Shown here: positions 25,217 to 38,348 of the stretch, one piece after another
Position numbering within the stretch: position 1 is the stretch's first letter
How the letters are laid out: each line of letters opens with the position of its first letter
DNA from: Congeria kusceri
Taxonomy: Eukaryota > Mollusca > Bivalvia > Myida > Dreissenidae
Direction of reading: 5' to 3'
Length of the DNA stretch: 64,000 nucleotides
Assembly: GCA_027627225.1 (NCBI GenBank)
Contig: CM051024.1
Span: forward strand, 46,792,547-46,856,546
Notes under the pieces: model-generated
What the model was told of the DNA's origin: nothing
Databases searched by the model: none
The model's input: the letters and a program-made list of their open reading frames with translations, nothing else
Program-made: the position numbers and the translations under genes

Positions 25217-26200
25217 TAGCTCGACTATTGGAAGAATAGGTGAGCTTTCCTACTAGCCCCTGCGTTGGCGTCCGCGTTTGAATTTGGGATAAGTTTTTTA
25301 ACTTCAAAACTACATACGTTATTCGCTAGACTTGGAAAATACCTGTTTCATCAACTCCAGTGTCATGGGCAACATTTCCCTATAACTCTGTTTTGCATTT
25401 CTGCATAGTTATGCCCCTTTTTTTCACATAGATTTTCTGGTTAAAGATTATATGGGTATTCAAAAGTTGTGTAACTTCAGAACTTCAGTCTCAGGGGCAA
25501 CATCCCTATAATTTCCATAATTCATTTTTGTATTTCAAGAAATTTTTGCCCCTTCCACTTTTAAAAATATGTACCAACTTAAATACTTTGAATAGTCGAG
25601 CGCACTGTCCTCTGACAGCTCTTGTTAGCTCGACTATTCACCAAATATTTTGAGCTATACTACTCACCCGTTCGTTGGCGTAATGTTTGCATACATGTTA
25701 CTACTACAGATATTCATGTGATACCTCACACATGTCTGCGGGGTCATTATGTAAGGTCACTGACCAAAGCCCATAAATCTGACAATTTAGCAGAATTATG
25801 CACCTTTTAGTACTTAGAAAAATCAGCTTAAGGTTTGCATGCAAGAGAACATTCAAGTTAAGGTTTGCATGTAACAAGTGCCCATCTATGCACATAGGGT
25901 ACTACAGATTTTCAATTGATTACAATTTTCTTCTGATGCAGAATATATCTTTAAAAGTATTGAAGAATGAGATTAATTACAGAGTACAAGGAACATAAAT
26001 GAATTCTTCAATATTTATATCGTTATTGCATTTTGATTAATGTTATTGTGCGGACCATAACTCTATTACTATTGAAGGAATTTAAAATACAATCACATAT
26101 ATTGTAGACAGATGTTGAGAGGAAGTGCAGAGTACAAGGACCATAACTCTTTCTTCAATATGTCTGGAGTAATTGTCCGGGGACAAGACTAAGTGCAACC
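25217..26200 (+). repeat. two or more copies of the GCTCGACTATT dispersed repeat
   Basis: AGCTCGACTATTGGAAGAAT begins at about 25218 and TTAGCTCGACTATTCACC at about 25625. Each is followed by a version of a CGTTGGCGT motif and later a TTATGCCCCTTTT-like segment. Such units are widespread in molluscan DNA (from memory). No coding function. Confidence 0.65.
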
Positions 26201-28926
26201 TTTATTGATGATTAGTTTTAAGTAAAAACACACAGATTATAAACGTGACTAAATGTCGTACACGTTTCCTCCACAGCTACTGAAGAAGTAACAAAGTCAA
26301 ACAGAAATTTCTCTCTTTTGATATTTCTATTTATGGTAATACGTTGGTGACCATAAACATACCATGGTTCGGGTGTGTGGAAAACTATCTGAAATCAACA
26401 ACATGCGTATTAATTATTAATCAAGAACAGTTGCGTGTTATACCCAATGAATTTTTGTTAAACATTAAGAGCTGTGTATTTGAATTGTTTTGCATTTTTA
26501 AATTGTTTTTATTTAGTTTTGACATTGTTTGTTGAATTGACTTCTGTTAATTGTATATAATTACTTGTTATTTCATTTCATTACATTATGATTCTAATAT
26601 GTTTAATGCTGCTGTAAAAATTTTTTTTGAAAGAAATGTAGGTATTTAAACATACATACTGTTCTAAAATGTATCCAACAACATCTTGTGTCAAACTCTT
26701 TTATGTTTCAACTAGGAAGTACTGTTCAGCAGCGTGTAAGGTTTTAATTTTGCTGCCTCATCAGACTTTGTTTGATCTTCGATGTCTGTGTTTGTTTTAT
26801 GAAGAACATGAACTGTGCCTGTAGCATATCAGATGAGGTTCTGAAGAAAAACATTAATATACCTTTCAAAAATGAAAACTGTTTTAAACATAAGATAAAT
26901 TGTGTTGTTCATGTGTCTTTGCTACAAACTGGGCATTACAAAATAAGTTGATTTTTTAACACTAAGCTGATTTGATTGTAGTTTTCTTCCTGTGGAGTAA
27001 TCAGATTACAAATATTAAAACAAATATCAGATACTTTTTATGACAAATAGCTGTCACAATTTAAACAATGACATGGAAATACATTTTTGTAAATATTTTT
27101 TTCAATGACACATTCTTCTCCGTTTCATATCTGGTTCGTCACAGTGGCTTGTTTCCGAAACATCATTGTCACTTTTGTACTCTTCGTCCTATTACAGTAA
27201 CATATGGCAAAGATAAAAAAAACTTATTTCAAAAATACCTCACATTGTCCGTAACCGAATTTTGACTTAGAATAATTAATATTGACTATTTCTTGGTTGA
27301 CTTTTTTTTTGCCTTTTCAAAATGTTAAATGAATATTTTCTCAAATATTTTTCCATTATCTATATCATTTTAAAGGTAAGCCAACTTCATTTTATGTGTT
27401 TATTGTATGTTCCTGATTCCTTTGTATGCATATTTACATGGTTAACACTGTAAATGCAAAAACTTATAAATGAGCTATCAGTCATTATGAACTGTAATAT
27501 ATCCATATAATGAACAAAACGGACATTTTCTGTAAATAAACTGATACAATTATTTTGATAAAAACCATATAGTTAGTGTTTCAAGTAATACAGTAATTTA
27601 TTACACTTAATAGTTCAAAATATTAAAAGAACCTTTATAACTTTTTTGGCATACCTCTATTTCAGAAACCCAGTATCTGTCAAAGTTTTGCATTGTTTGT
27701 TAACTTGTTATTATACTTTTATGACAGTGTTTATCATACACCTAGAATAGTGTGATAATAATAAATAATTTATAACAAAAATGAGCTGATGTTTTTGTGC
27801 TATTTCTCTCACCACCAAGTGTTCTCGGGATGGGCCAGCTGATGTTGTTTCAGATGTTTGCTGTACACCTTAAAATAAATTGAGCCTACATGTATGTACA
27901 TTTAACATAAAAACAGAATAATCAAGCACTAAAGTGAGGTTAAAATTTGCTGATAGTTACATGAAGGATAACTTGAAATTAAGAATGTGTTAGGTCAGTA
28001 CATACTGGACTGAAAGGTGTCCACTCCACCAGCTATTCTCAGCAACGCCTCTTCAGGTAGTAAGGTGACAATATGTAATACAGAAAACACAATTTCGAAA
28101 AATGCCAGTTTTCGATATATGCAATTTAAATTTACCAATTAAAATATGTGTGTCATGTACATTGAATATGCTTGCTACATTTCTTACCTTTTCCTCCCAA
28201 TCTAATAGAATTGAACTGGCACCACCGACCCTAGTTTGTTGTGCCTCTTTGAGGCGCGTCTGTTCTTTTTTTTTTTTGGTGTTACTCTAATGCAAAATAC
28301 ACGAATTGTATATAGACAGATTAAGAGAGATCTATATACATTAATATACAAAGCACAAATCCAGCAACATGTTATTGAATAAATATTTTGATTTACAAAA
28401 TATGTTTTTATTTAAACATACTTGCAAGATTTTTTCATCACTTGTGACACCTCTGGCACACATCCCAATGCTGTTGATACTGAAAATTAAGTCAGTTTCG
28501 TGTAGCTATACAACTTTTATTTATAACTTACTTATTCAGTACAAATCATTAAGATACCAACCATTAATTATGATAATAATATTAAAACATAACAAATATA
28601 TACAGTATAAATGGATGCATCTGATAATAAATTTGAAGCTGAAAAGGTAATCAAAGAGAAATAAACTGTTGAACAGTCAAAGGGGACTAATTTGAATACT
28701 TTAATTACCTCCCTGTAAATATTGTTTTTACATAGTTCTGAATGAGAAACGTTTGAAACCTCATATTTTTGATGCTTTACAAAAATAAATACTATATATA
28801 ATACTATTAAATGGTATTTAAATATAAGTTGCATTACTAAAATCATTACTATATAGTGGTAACGCACTAGTTCCATCATCAGAGTCCAGCCAGCCATCGA
28901 GGTGTGTGTCACGGAATCGTGGAGGG
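26201..28926. other. intergenic, no gene seen
   Basis: AT-rich DNA with only short frames of biased composition. Nothing recognisable on either strand. Confidence 0.5.
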
Positions 28927-29208
28927 CTAGCGCTCTCCCTACCGAGAGAGATGCTGGTCGGGTACTGCTAGCGCTCTACGTACGGAGCTAGCGGGCGGTA
29001 CTCACCGAATTATATCTTTGAAATTGTCTGCTCGGGCATATGGTTTGTAACCGCAGCCCCGAGGGTAAATAAACTCATTAGTCAGTCAGTTCGGGTCGGT
29101 CGGTCTAGTCGAGCACTGCTAGCGCTCTATGTGCTGAGCTAGCGGGCGGTGCTTGGCTGCTCGGTCATATGGTTTTCAACCGGTACCGAGGATAAATAAA
29201 CTCAACTA
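28927..29208. repeat. tandem tRNA-arm-like hairpins in a 150-bp duplication
   Basis: GCTAGCGCTCT occurs at about 28927, 28968 and 29119. The last two are followed, after about eight bases, by GAGCTAGCGGGCGGT, so each can fold as a GC-rich hairpin. On the minus strand they resemble a tRNA D-arm/A-box (TAGCTCnGTAnGTAGAGCGC). Two larger units, each ending in a version of CATATGGTTTnnAACCG...GAGG-TAAATAAACTCA, lie about 150 bp apart. Confidence 0.65.
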
Positions 29209-29448
29209 TTATTATTTCATAACTTAGAGGTCAAAGCGTTACTGAACCTTTTAATTCGCCGTTCGCCTGAGACGTTCATCCGAGGTGCAGTATACTAGGT
29301 GCTTCACACCGGGCACTAAAAGACACACGGTCGGCTCTGGAATGGGGCGTCTCCTGTATCTTGAACTATGCCTCGTAACCCAACTAAAAATCCTTCTGGG
29401 GGCGATGGCCATATGGGAGAGAATTCCGGTTCACTCTGTAAAAATGTA

Positions 29449-29841
<393 letters not shown>

Positions 29842-29850
29842 CTCTGTTAT

Positions 29851-30322
29851 AGGTTACGCATGCGCAAATAAATTCCTTCTTTGTTACATATAAAATATTC
29901 AAAATTTGATCTCACTTTTCACCATGACCAAGCTACTTTCCAATATATCACCATACATTGTTGGAATGATGAGAAGATAACCTTTTGAAAAAAAGCATGT
30001 CAAAAAATTCTATGTGTTGTAACTCAAAATATTTACCTTAGAAAAAACACACCGGTTTTGACGGGCATGGAGGCTGCCATTTTGCGCATGAATACATGGG
30101 CCAAACGTTTTGAAGCTGGGAACCACTAGACAAAAAAGTAGTGCACAAACAGCCTTTTTTCTTATTGCTTACATATATACCTTTAAAATGATACCAAAAC
30201 ATATCATTTAAACTGTATTTGACAAATTATACGCATCCTGCACTCAGCCACATGTGCTTATTATGTAACTGACAGCATGTAACCCTGAGGATGTGACTTC
30301 CGTTTTAGGGTTATTAGACCTT
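29851..30322 (-). repeat. repeat A copy of composite element 2
   Basis: Reverse orientation, beginning AGGTTACGCATGCGCAAATA and ending TATTAGACCTTTAA. It directly follows the AC microsatellite. About 472 bp, close to the 32014 copy. Confidence 0.8.
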
Positions 30323-31289
30323 TAAGAGAACCCAACCATTTCAAATTTGAATAAAAACTACAATTTTCATCAATCTGATCTATTTCGAGAAAGAACATGA
30401 AGTCCTATTACACTGGTTTAAAGGTTTATTGGAAAACAATAAAATTGAAAATACATATAATGGTGTTTTGAGGCAAAAATTAATACGGAAAAAATGTACT
30501 TGGGACGTCTGGAAAACATGATTTTAACTCAGAATCAAGCATAAGTTTGAGTTTTAATAGGCATAGCAGATACAATATATAAAGTCAGAAGTGAAAACAA
30601 TCTTCATTGGCATTCTAAATGTTACAGAATAGGTGTTTAGTCAGTTTTGAACAATTTTTTTTTTAAATTTCTGCATTTTTGGGGGACAAAAGCCATATAA
30701 ATTTAGCATTTCAGATGCCATTTGACCCCAGAAAAGGGTTTCTTTACATAACAATCAACAGATTTGACCTCCTGTCACACAACAAAAAAAGAATTTGACC
30801 CCAAAATGTCAATGCCAGATATAAATTAACAGTCTTCTGTCACACCTGAATCTGTGGGGGAGGTCAGCCGCCTGCAATCTTCAATCTGTTTCATGTACTC
30901 TCTGCTGAGTAATCTGTGAAAATAAAAAGGTTTTCTGTGCATGTTTACTCAATATTGCGATTACTAGTGTAACTTAGATACAAATAATTGTACATAGACA
31001 CTAAGTTTAATTTACTGCGATAAGGCTAGTCGCTATGCCGGCTTCAGATTGTCGAGCTCATGTGCGAACAGTTCAGTTCTAAAACGGGTTTGAGAGTCCC
31101 AACAAGGGTTAAACTCTTGCTTTTCCTACTGGTGTTGATAAGAAGAATGCCAGGCTGGAAAGGAAAACATAAGATAGTAGAATACATGACAATAATCATG
31201 TACTAACCTTAAAAAATACCAATAGTACGGGCACGACTGTGTCAGCTTTACGGCCCCGCCCCAACGCTCCAGCGTAGTTGACAAGTAAA

Positions 31290-31490
31290 GTAGTTTTGAT
31301 GACTCGTCACTTCACCCAGACTTGTATACCAATGAGTTAATGGTTCCGGCTGAGGTCCTAGTTCTTTTCAACACTGCATTTAAAAAACATACTCAAATTA
31401 AACCAAACTGTGATGGTGATTTAAATTTTGATGCCGTTATCTCCATTTGGTGGGGTCTAGGTTGGCGTGAGCGGCTAAAGTGTTTTATGC
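31290..31490 (+). pseudogene. Mutator-like transposase N-terminal fragment
   Basis: Reads DLYTNELMVPAEVLVLFNTA, then HTQIKPNCDGDLNFDA and WWGLGWRERLK before similarity stops at about 31480. It is the counterpart of the 8640-8900 part of the transposase in copy 1, on the opposite strand because the whole element is inverted. The C-terminal two thirds are deleted. Confidence 0.75.
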
Positions 31491-31600
31491 ATGCATTTCA
31501 TGTATTTTTCAGCTGAAAGCCTGATTGAACTACAATTACAAAATAACGTGTGAACTAAATAGGATCTGTTAACTTTGCAAATTAGGAAAATTGGTATTAT

Positions 31601-31935
31601 TCAAAGTAGGCAGGTCGGACGGTCATCATGGCCAAAGCATCGGCCAGTGCGGACAAGATCTTTGCGGGGCATTATTGTCAGTTACAGGTTCTTAAACTAA
31701 ATATTCAGGATTACAACACAAGGCATTATGACATTAATGAGATAATTGTTGAAACTAATACAAATTAATGTCAAAATGAAACTGAAAAACCACACGATGA
31801 ACACAATGGGTCTCGGATTGCCACTCCGGGGGACATTTTGCTTGAATTTTCCTATATTTACCCCCCTAATGCCACCTAGAGCAACCATCCCATAAAATAC
31901 AGACCTAAATGGGGTCCAGGTGGCATCTGGCAGTT
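31601..31935 (-). pseudogene. His-Me finger endonuclease remnant, second copy
   Basis: Minus-strand counterpart of 6563-6930. Shifting between frames one can read VHRVVFQFHFDINL, then a CHNALCCNPEYLV block and EPVTDNNARK. It has several frameshifts and stops, and the His of the zinc motif is changed (NPEY). More decayed than copy 1. Confidence 0.65.
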
Positions 31936-32013
31936 ATTCTTTCCAGTACAGTGTGTTTGTAAAAGTCCTTTTTCAAAATATTTGCAGACTACTAATATTC
32001 GTTGAAGTTCTTA

Positions 32014-32488
32014 AAGGTTACGCATGCGCAAATAAATTCCTTCTTCGTTACATTTAAAATATTCAAAATTTGATCTCACTTTTCACCATGACCAAGCTAC
32101 TTTCCAATATATCACCATACATTGTTGGAATGATGAGTACATAACCTTTTGAAAAAAAAGCATGTAAAAAAATTCTATGTGTTGTAACTCAAAATATTTA
32201 CCTTAGAAAACACACACCAGTTTTGACGGGCATGGAGGCTGCCAGTTTGCGCATGAATACATGGGCCAAACGTTATGAAGCTGGGAACCACTAGACAAAA
32301 AAGTAGTGCACAAAACAGCCTTTTTTCTTATTGCTTACATACATACCTTTAAAATGATACCAAAACATATCATGTAAACTAAACTGTATGTTACAAATTA
32401 TACGCATCCTGCACTCAGCCACATGTGTCTATTATATAACTGACTGTAACCCTGAGGATGTGACTTCCGTTTTGGGTAATTAGACCTT
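32014..32488 (-). repeat. repeat A copy of composite element 2
   Basis: Reverse orientation; TTAAAGGTTACGCATGCGC at 32011 and a right edge GGGTAATTAGACCTTA. Very similar to the 29851 copy. Confidence 0.8.
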
Positions 32489-32932
32489 ATATAAACTCCC
32501 CTATATTCGCGACTACCATTGATTCGCGGATGTTGTTATTGTCACGTGATTGTCTACGGCATTTGCGCATGCGCATACGTGGCAGCGGGAATTTCTTTAT
32601 ACATGTCCAATGGACCATGTGACCGAATATTGTGCGAAAATACTGCATTTTAAACAGACAAAAGCATTGGACATGATACCTGATATAAAAACACCATGTT
32701 TTCTTATTTCCAAAACACCAGGAAGTTACATTTTGTGTTTTTCAATAAAAATACAAATCTTAAAAAGTTGTTTTCGTCCGATGTTATAGTAGAACTTACA
32801 TGTATGGGACATGATTCGACAGTGTGTCGTAACTAAGGCCGAGCAAAGCTTTTTGTGTGTTTTTAGTACCTTAATTTTAAGTGAATTTTTGACAATGGCA
32901 ATTATTTTCCCAAACAATATTTGTGTACGTAC

Positions 32933-33084
32933 TTCTCACATGCGTCAGCCCAAAACTCGTCCTTCTTCCTTGAAGTGACAGCATCTGTCAATTTAGAGAT
33001 GATAAGTTCGTGGTTGTCAACGCATTGTTGTACCAGAATGACTTTTTCGGCCTCAGACCAATATGGTTTCCTCTTGGCAGCCAT
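32933..33084 (-). CDS. Myb/SANT-like DNA-binding domain exon (NAIF1-type)
   Basis: From ATG at 33084 the frame reads MAAKRKPYWSEAEKVILVQQ, then CVDNHELIISKLTDAVTS, then KDEFWADACEK, up to a GTACGT donor at 32932. This looks like the first helices of the Myb/SANT-like domain found at the start of NAIF1-like proteins and of the second protein of PIF/Harbinger transposons, which helps the transposase bind DNA. Conserved W and the basic SRKKDEFW segment support this. The exon leaves in phase 2. I found no downstream exon within 32488-32900, so the gene may be a fragment. It lies 445 bp beyond composite element 2. Confidence 0.5.
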
Positions 33085-33208
33085 TTTGTTTATTATGACA
33101 ACAGGCGATATGCCTTTTACGCGGGAGATCGCGTGACAGTTGATGATGTTTTCAGACTGGTTAGCGATTTTTCAGATGTACGCCCAATTCAAGTCTTAGC
33201 TGCGATTT

Positions 33209-33420
33209 GAGACTTACGATCGCCGTCATAAAACGGACGTTCGCTAATCGCAGATGCAGTCGTAAGTCTCGGATTTAAGATAAGATCAGCTTAAGATACG
33301 ATCTGTTGATAAAACGGCCTCCTGGTGTATACGACGACCAGCTTTGTAAAAAGCGAATGACCTTCATGTGTATGCGACGACCAACTTTGTAAAACGCAAA
33401 TGACCATTAGGGGCATGTGA
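33209..33420. repeat. hairpin and adjacent two-copy tandem repeat
   Basis: GAGACTTACGA (33209-33219) is perfectly inverted at 33260-33270, with a 40-base loop. Starting at about 33318, a 45-bp unit with ACGACCAnCTTTGTAAAA and GCnAATGACC occurs twice. Confidence 0.7.
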
Positions 33421-34742
33421 CAGGACACAAAAGCAATACACATACACTAACGGATCATAATACATGTATATTGTATAGTTACTTTATATTTTAATTATTC
33501 CTTAGTTTTATTTTGCGAATGCTTCATGCAAACAAGTGCTACTACGTTAGCTTGTCCTGCATAATGGGCGCGCATATATAATATATGGTTGATCAAGTTT
33601 CTCAGAAGAGCGTTTTATAATCAGAAGGAACTTGAGTATTAATACCACTCAGGCATGACTAATACGCCAATCGAGATTGCATACGATTCATTTATAATTT
33701 TCATCTAAACACGAAAAGAAGGATTGTTTCGGCACACTGGTCGTTAGTTCTATGACCATTTATTCAGATCTAGCGAGGAATATTTAACATATGGTGCAAC
33801 CATTACGTTAACGAAAAAGAAAACATGCATGTGCACTTACACATCTACATTTAATTGTATATACTCTACAACTGTGATATAATTATACGTAATTTTGTTA
33901 ATTATTTAAAATGTCAATATTTAAATACAAATTGTTGTTGGTTTTGCAATGCATCTTTGATTTGTGAATGTATTCCCCCGCATAACATTATTAAGGTTAA
34001 GGCGATCTCTGGGTTAGGCATATATAACATATATCATTTCAATGTAACTCTAATGTGACAGAAAGATCGAAACATAAAACCCTTGTGTAGTAATATTGCG
34101 CACTAGCCTTTGCAGTGTAAATTGAATAGACTTTTCAAGGTATTGCTACTAAGAGTCTGAACTCCTCCTTAAACTATTGTTAGCGGATTAATTTCCATTA
34201 ATTGAACATCACAATTCATCACAAGAGTGCAATTGTGTAAAATAGGTTAACCGTTAAGCATGTGATATCCTAGTGCAATACGTATATAAAATCGAAGATA
34301 AATTTGCATTTGATTTACATTTTCTACTGTTTGACCCTGGATCCGTATTTAATCCCTAGACACTGCTAGCGTTTGTGAACTGTACAGTCGTGGTAAGTAC
34401 ATCAGTTCGATAACACGAAATAGATAAGCACCCTGTGGCTTCATGGCTTGATACTTGTTTTTATTTCATTTCATCGTGCCTCAGAAAGTTGCTTTTCTGT
34501 TCCTCTGGATAACATCCAACTATTCAGTAATTTAGTTGTAATTACAATGAATGAAGTATTCTCTTTAAGTATTATTTAATTTGAATTGCGATGTTATGAG
34601 GTTAATTGTTACATTTACAAGTATTGTGAATACTATTGGGTCCAGTGTCAGGTTTCGGCTTCCCTAAATCAGTTTAAACCCCCAATGCAAGGCAGTGACC
34701 CCAGTATTGTTCGTATATATGTTTTTTACTTGCTTTTTTTAA
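33421..34742. other. intergenic, no gene seen
   Basis: AT-rich, with short frames only and no recognisable motif. Confidence 0.55.
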
Positions 34743-35060
34743 GCCGGTCCCGGCTAGCTCAGTTGGCAGAGCGCTGAACTGTCTATCCGAGGATCGTGAG
34801 TTCGAACCCCAGCCCGGCCACATAACTTTTGTGGGGATCGGTCATGAAAATATTTCTACGGCCATTCTCCCCCTACCGCTGCTTCAAGTATGGCAGTTGT
34901 CCGTTACTGGCATAAGTATGTGCACTTAGTATTGGTAAACCGCTTAGATCGGCTAAGCTTGCCCAGGAAAAGTGTTTGTAAGTTAACTGACCACCGTGAT
35001 ATGACTGAAATACTATTAAAAACGGCGAAAAATTCAAACAGACAAACAAACAACTCAATC
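34743..35060 (+). mobile_element. tRNA-derived SINE
   Basis: The head (34743-34821) is tRNA-like, with A box TAGCTCAGTTGGCAGAGCG and B box GAGTTCGAACCC, ending CCGGCCACA. A roughly 170-bp body follows, then a tail motif CGTGATATGACTGAAATACT and AAAACGGCG, a 3' end I recall from many invertebrate SINEs. It closes with an ACAAACAAACAAC tail. RNA polymerase III transcription is inferred from the boxes. The family is not assigned. Confidence 0.8.
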
Positions 35061-36687
35061 TTACGTGCTTTTCGCATTGTGCTGTGTTGTATAGGCGATT
35101 GGTATCTTAAATAAATCGTAAATCAAGGATCTTGTGTTGCTAATGCAGCTGGAATTTCACATTGTTTGTAACTGAGTCTCAACCTAATACATTTGTATTA
35201 AAGTAAATGATCAACGGCTCCGAAAAACACGATGTACACATAATTACAATTATTTGTGATATGTTTGTCTTTATGTAGCATATGTATGTTGTTGAACATT
35301 CAATTTGTTTAATAAATAAAGTATGAAACTTTACATAAAAACGTTATCCCGTGACAAAACGAATTTATTGAAGGGTTGTTTTAATGGTATCTGTAACGAT
35401 TATCAGTAGTTTAGCAGTGGCAAAAAGGAATGGTTCTTTTACAATCAAAATACCAATAATCTGTTATTTCTGTACGGACAAGTCGCAAACATTATTTGGC
35501 AAAAACGGACAAGTGTGGCAATTAGATATTTCACCAGACCTTTTGTAAACATTGATCTAGGGTTATTATTTATATATTTTCATTTTATAAGCTCGTTTAT
35601 ACTATGTTTTTTCGTATCAACCATTGACCAAGCACAGTCAGATATTACCTTTGCTAGGGTCTTACCTGCTTATGCCGCATCCCTAATCAGGAAAACGTTG
35701 ATAAAGTTAATAAAGTTAATAACGTGAAACGAATTTTTGAATAGCAGAACAAATAATAAAATATTGCCAAATGTGTTTCAGTTGTTTTCCTTGCATGGGC
35801 ATTGAACAGGAGCCGTTTTAAAACAAAATAAATATGTAAAAATATTATAAAAGCCCGATATTTTGTTTACATTAAACATTTTTGAACGTCCTTAGTGAGC
35901 TATGGGTTCTCATTATATAATATTCTTCAACAAAGTGGTTGCCACCTCGGGTTCTACAACATATACTTAGAAACCCAGCTTTTACACACAGATGACAGTA
36001 ATGTACACGCGTTTTGTTTCATTAATGAACTATTTCCTTTCTCTGCTGTTTTCAAATATAAGCAGTTGATAATATTAGAACCAAACATAGAAGGTATTAA
36101 TCTTTTATCGTATAATTTTGTGTATTGAAAGCCAGAAGGGACTAACAGCCTTCTTTGCACATTTTCTGACAACAATTTCTGGCTTTCAAGGGACGATATC
36201 TGATTTTTCGGAAATGATATTCGGTGATTGATCATTTTGTATAAGTTATGTACCTTTTATCTATCTCACCTTATCACTAACTACTGAACTCAGTAATGTT
36301 GCTTTCCTATTATGCGCGATCACCCAGCATTGAAATAGTACCAGTAAACATGCATTCAAAAACACGTACTGAACAACGGATGTTGAAACCTGACAGTTAA
36401 ATGAAAACTCTTGTCAACCCCGTTTTTTTTCTAGAGTGCTATGGTATTTAAGATGGATTGTATTGTTGTGTTCTGATGAAAATATTGTGTATTTATTCAT
36501 GTTAAATCATATTGTTTCATACCCTTCTTTGTGTGATTCAGAGTGGAATATCAAGTGGCTGCTTATATCTGGAAAATGTACAAAAATGGCTGATCGCTAT
36601 AGGATTGGAGTTACGTCGCCTTACTCAGATCAATCTCTTACAAACTCCCGTTTACAGTATACGAATGCTTTTTTCAAGACATGACCG
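35061..36687. other. intergenic with one 13-bp hairpin
   Basis: No gene seen. TTGAAAGCCAGAA at 36125-36137 is perfectly inverted at 36177-36189, a 65-bp hairpin of unknown meaning. Confidence 0.5.
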
Positions 36688-36997
36688 TCAAACAATAAGT
36701 CCTAGCTTTCTGTATGGCTAAATTCATTGCCAATCAAATCTAGTCGTACGGTCAATTAAGTCCTAGCTTTCTGTATGGCTAAATTCATTGTCAATAAAAT
36801 CTTGTCGTAAGGTCAATTAAGTCCTAGATTTCTGTATGGCTAAATACATTGTCAATCCAATCTTGTCGAAAGGTCAATTAAGTCATAGCTTTCCTGTATG
36901 GCTAAATACATTGTCAATCAAATCTTGTCGTATGGTTAATTAAGTCCTAGCTTTCTGCATGACTAAATACATTGCCAATCAAATCTAGTCAATCGGT
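36688..36997. repeat. 61-bp minisatellite, five copies
   Basis: The unit GTCAATTAAGTCCTAGCTTT / CTGTATGGCTAAATnCATTG repeats at 36751, 36812, 36873 and 36935, plus a first partial copy at 36688. Copies differ by a few bases. Confidence 0.9.
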
Positions 36998-37055
36998 CCA
37001 TTCGTCATTTTTTGTTAAAATATTTTCCGGTACGATCTGTTCTTCAAGTAAACAT

Positions 37056-37318
37056 TGCTGTGTTGATTGCTTCTTTATAAATGATTACCACGTGACCGTT
37101 GTCAGGAGAAAATATTCACGTCTTCTTGGATATAGCTTACAGATCACATAATCCGCAGGCACGTGGTAGTTGATGAAGGATATACACATGGTTGTATTGA
37201 TTGTTTCTTTATAAATGACAACCACGCGACCGTTGTGAGGAGATAATATTCACGTCTTGTTGGATTAAGTTCACATTCACATATATGCAGGCAAGTGGTA
37301 GTTGATGAAGGATAAGCA
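37056..37318. repeat. 135-bp tandem duplication
   Basis: TTCTTTATAAATGA followed by CCACG-GACCGTTGT, ATATTCACGTCTT and GTGGTAGTTGATGAAGGATA occurs twice, starting at about 37056 and 37191. The copies differ by roughly 15 percent by eye. Confidence 0.8.
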
Positions 37319-38348
37319 ACGAAGAATTCTACATAAATTTATTTTCAACACACATCTAAGGCAAACGAAAATGACATAAAATCATAAACCCCGCTTCTTT
37401 ATTATTTCATGTACATCAAGGTCTTACCGCACTTTCATAGTTTATGTTTATTCATGCTTAGTTCACGTGATCATACAAGCCATATTTACAAATTCATGTA
37501 ATTGTCTTTATTATGGAAGACATTTAAGAACAGACATAACTCATTCTAGCATTGGTGTCTATTTAACATATCATTTGCGTAATATGGCTTACGTTATTAT
37601 CACACACGAACACACGAACGTATTGCAATTGAAACCCCCCCCCTTGTTTTCGAAAAAAAATTGTTTATTTCTTTTATACATTTGCGATTTAGAATTTCAA
37701 AAGCAGTCCATGCAGGGTCAATGAAACATAATAACATTATGTAATCAACAAATCCAGTAAATAGTCTGAACTTGGATTACAAACATGTCCAAAAGCAGAT
37801 CACACATAACACACACATTTTGGGGTATAATTGTTGTACAATTGTCGAATTAATTAATTAATAAATCAATAAAAAGCCAAACCTGAAACATGTGATGAAC
37901 GTTAAAGCCGCAGTCCATGGAATCTATTTCAATACATCGTAATTTGTCAATAGTTTTTATGAACGGTAATGCTGTTTAATGGTGTTTATTCGTCTGAAAA
38001 CTGTTCCTTTTTACGAAGCCATTGTATACTTTCTATGTTCGAGACCGCTTGGTACGGAATACACAATAATGTTCATGCTGATTTACTACAGAGGCATCAC
38101 CAGTAATCGCATACAGAAAATAGACGAAGAGTAAGTTACCAAAACGTTATAATTGCACCAATTTCAATGCGGTTGTTTTGAAATTTGATTGGTGAGATGT
38201 CGATTCGAAACGATATTTGCAGTTTTATTTTTATTAACATTTTTCTGGACTGCTGCTTTAAATGGTTAAATAAAAAATTACATATTTTTATGAATTTTGA
38301 TTCAGTATTCAAGGCAAAAGCAGAATTGATGTTGTGCTTTCAATACAT
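37319..38348. other. intergenic, no gene seen
   Basis: Downstream flank of the cysteine-rich gene. No motif or repeat recognised. Confidence 0.5.

Larger units (their letters stand above)
29851..32488 (-). mobile_element. composite element, second copy, inverted and internally deleted
   Basis: Both repeat A copies (29851-30322 and 32014-32488) are in reverse orientation relative to those at 6058 and 9550. Inside, from 32013 downwards, come the endonuclease remnant, a fragment of the transposase N-terminus and the spacer, in the same order as copy 1. The segment corresponding to about 6960-8630 of copy 1, most of the transposase, is missing. Junctions such as AAGAACTT next to repeat A and GGGTTCTCTTAAAGGT at the other border match copy 1, so both descend from one composite ancestor. 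Confidence 0.7.

Noticed and set aside
34745..34821. Functional tRNA gene
   Set aside because: Followed by a SINE body and tail, and the cloverleaf is imperfect.
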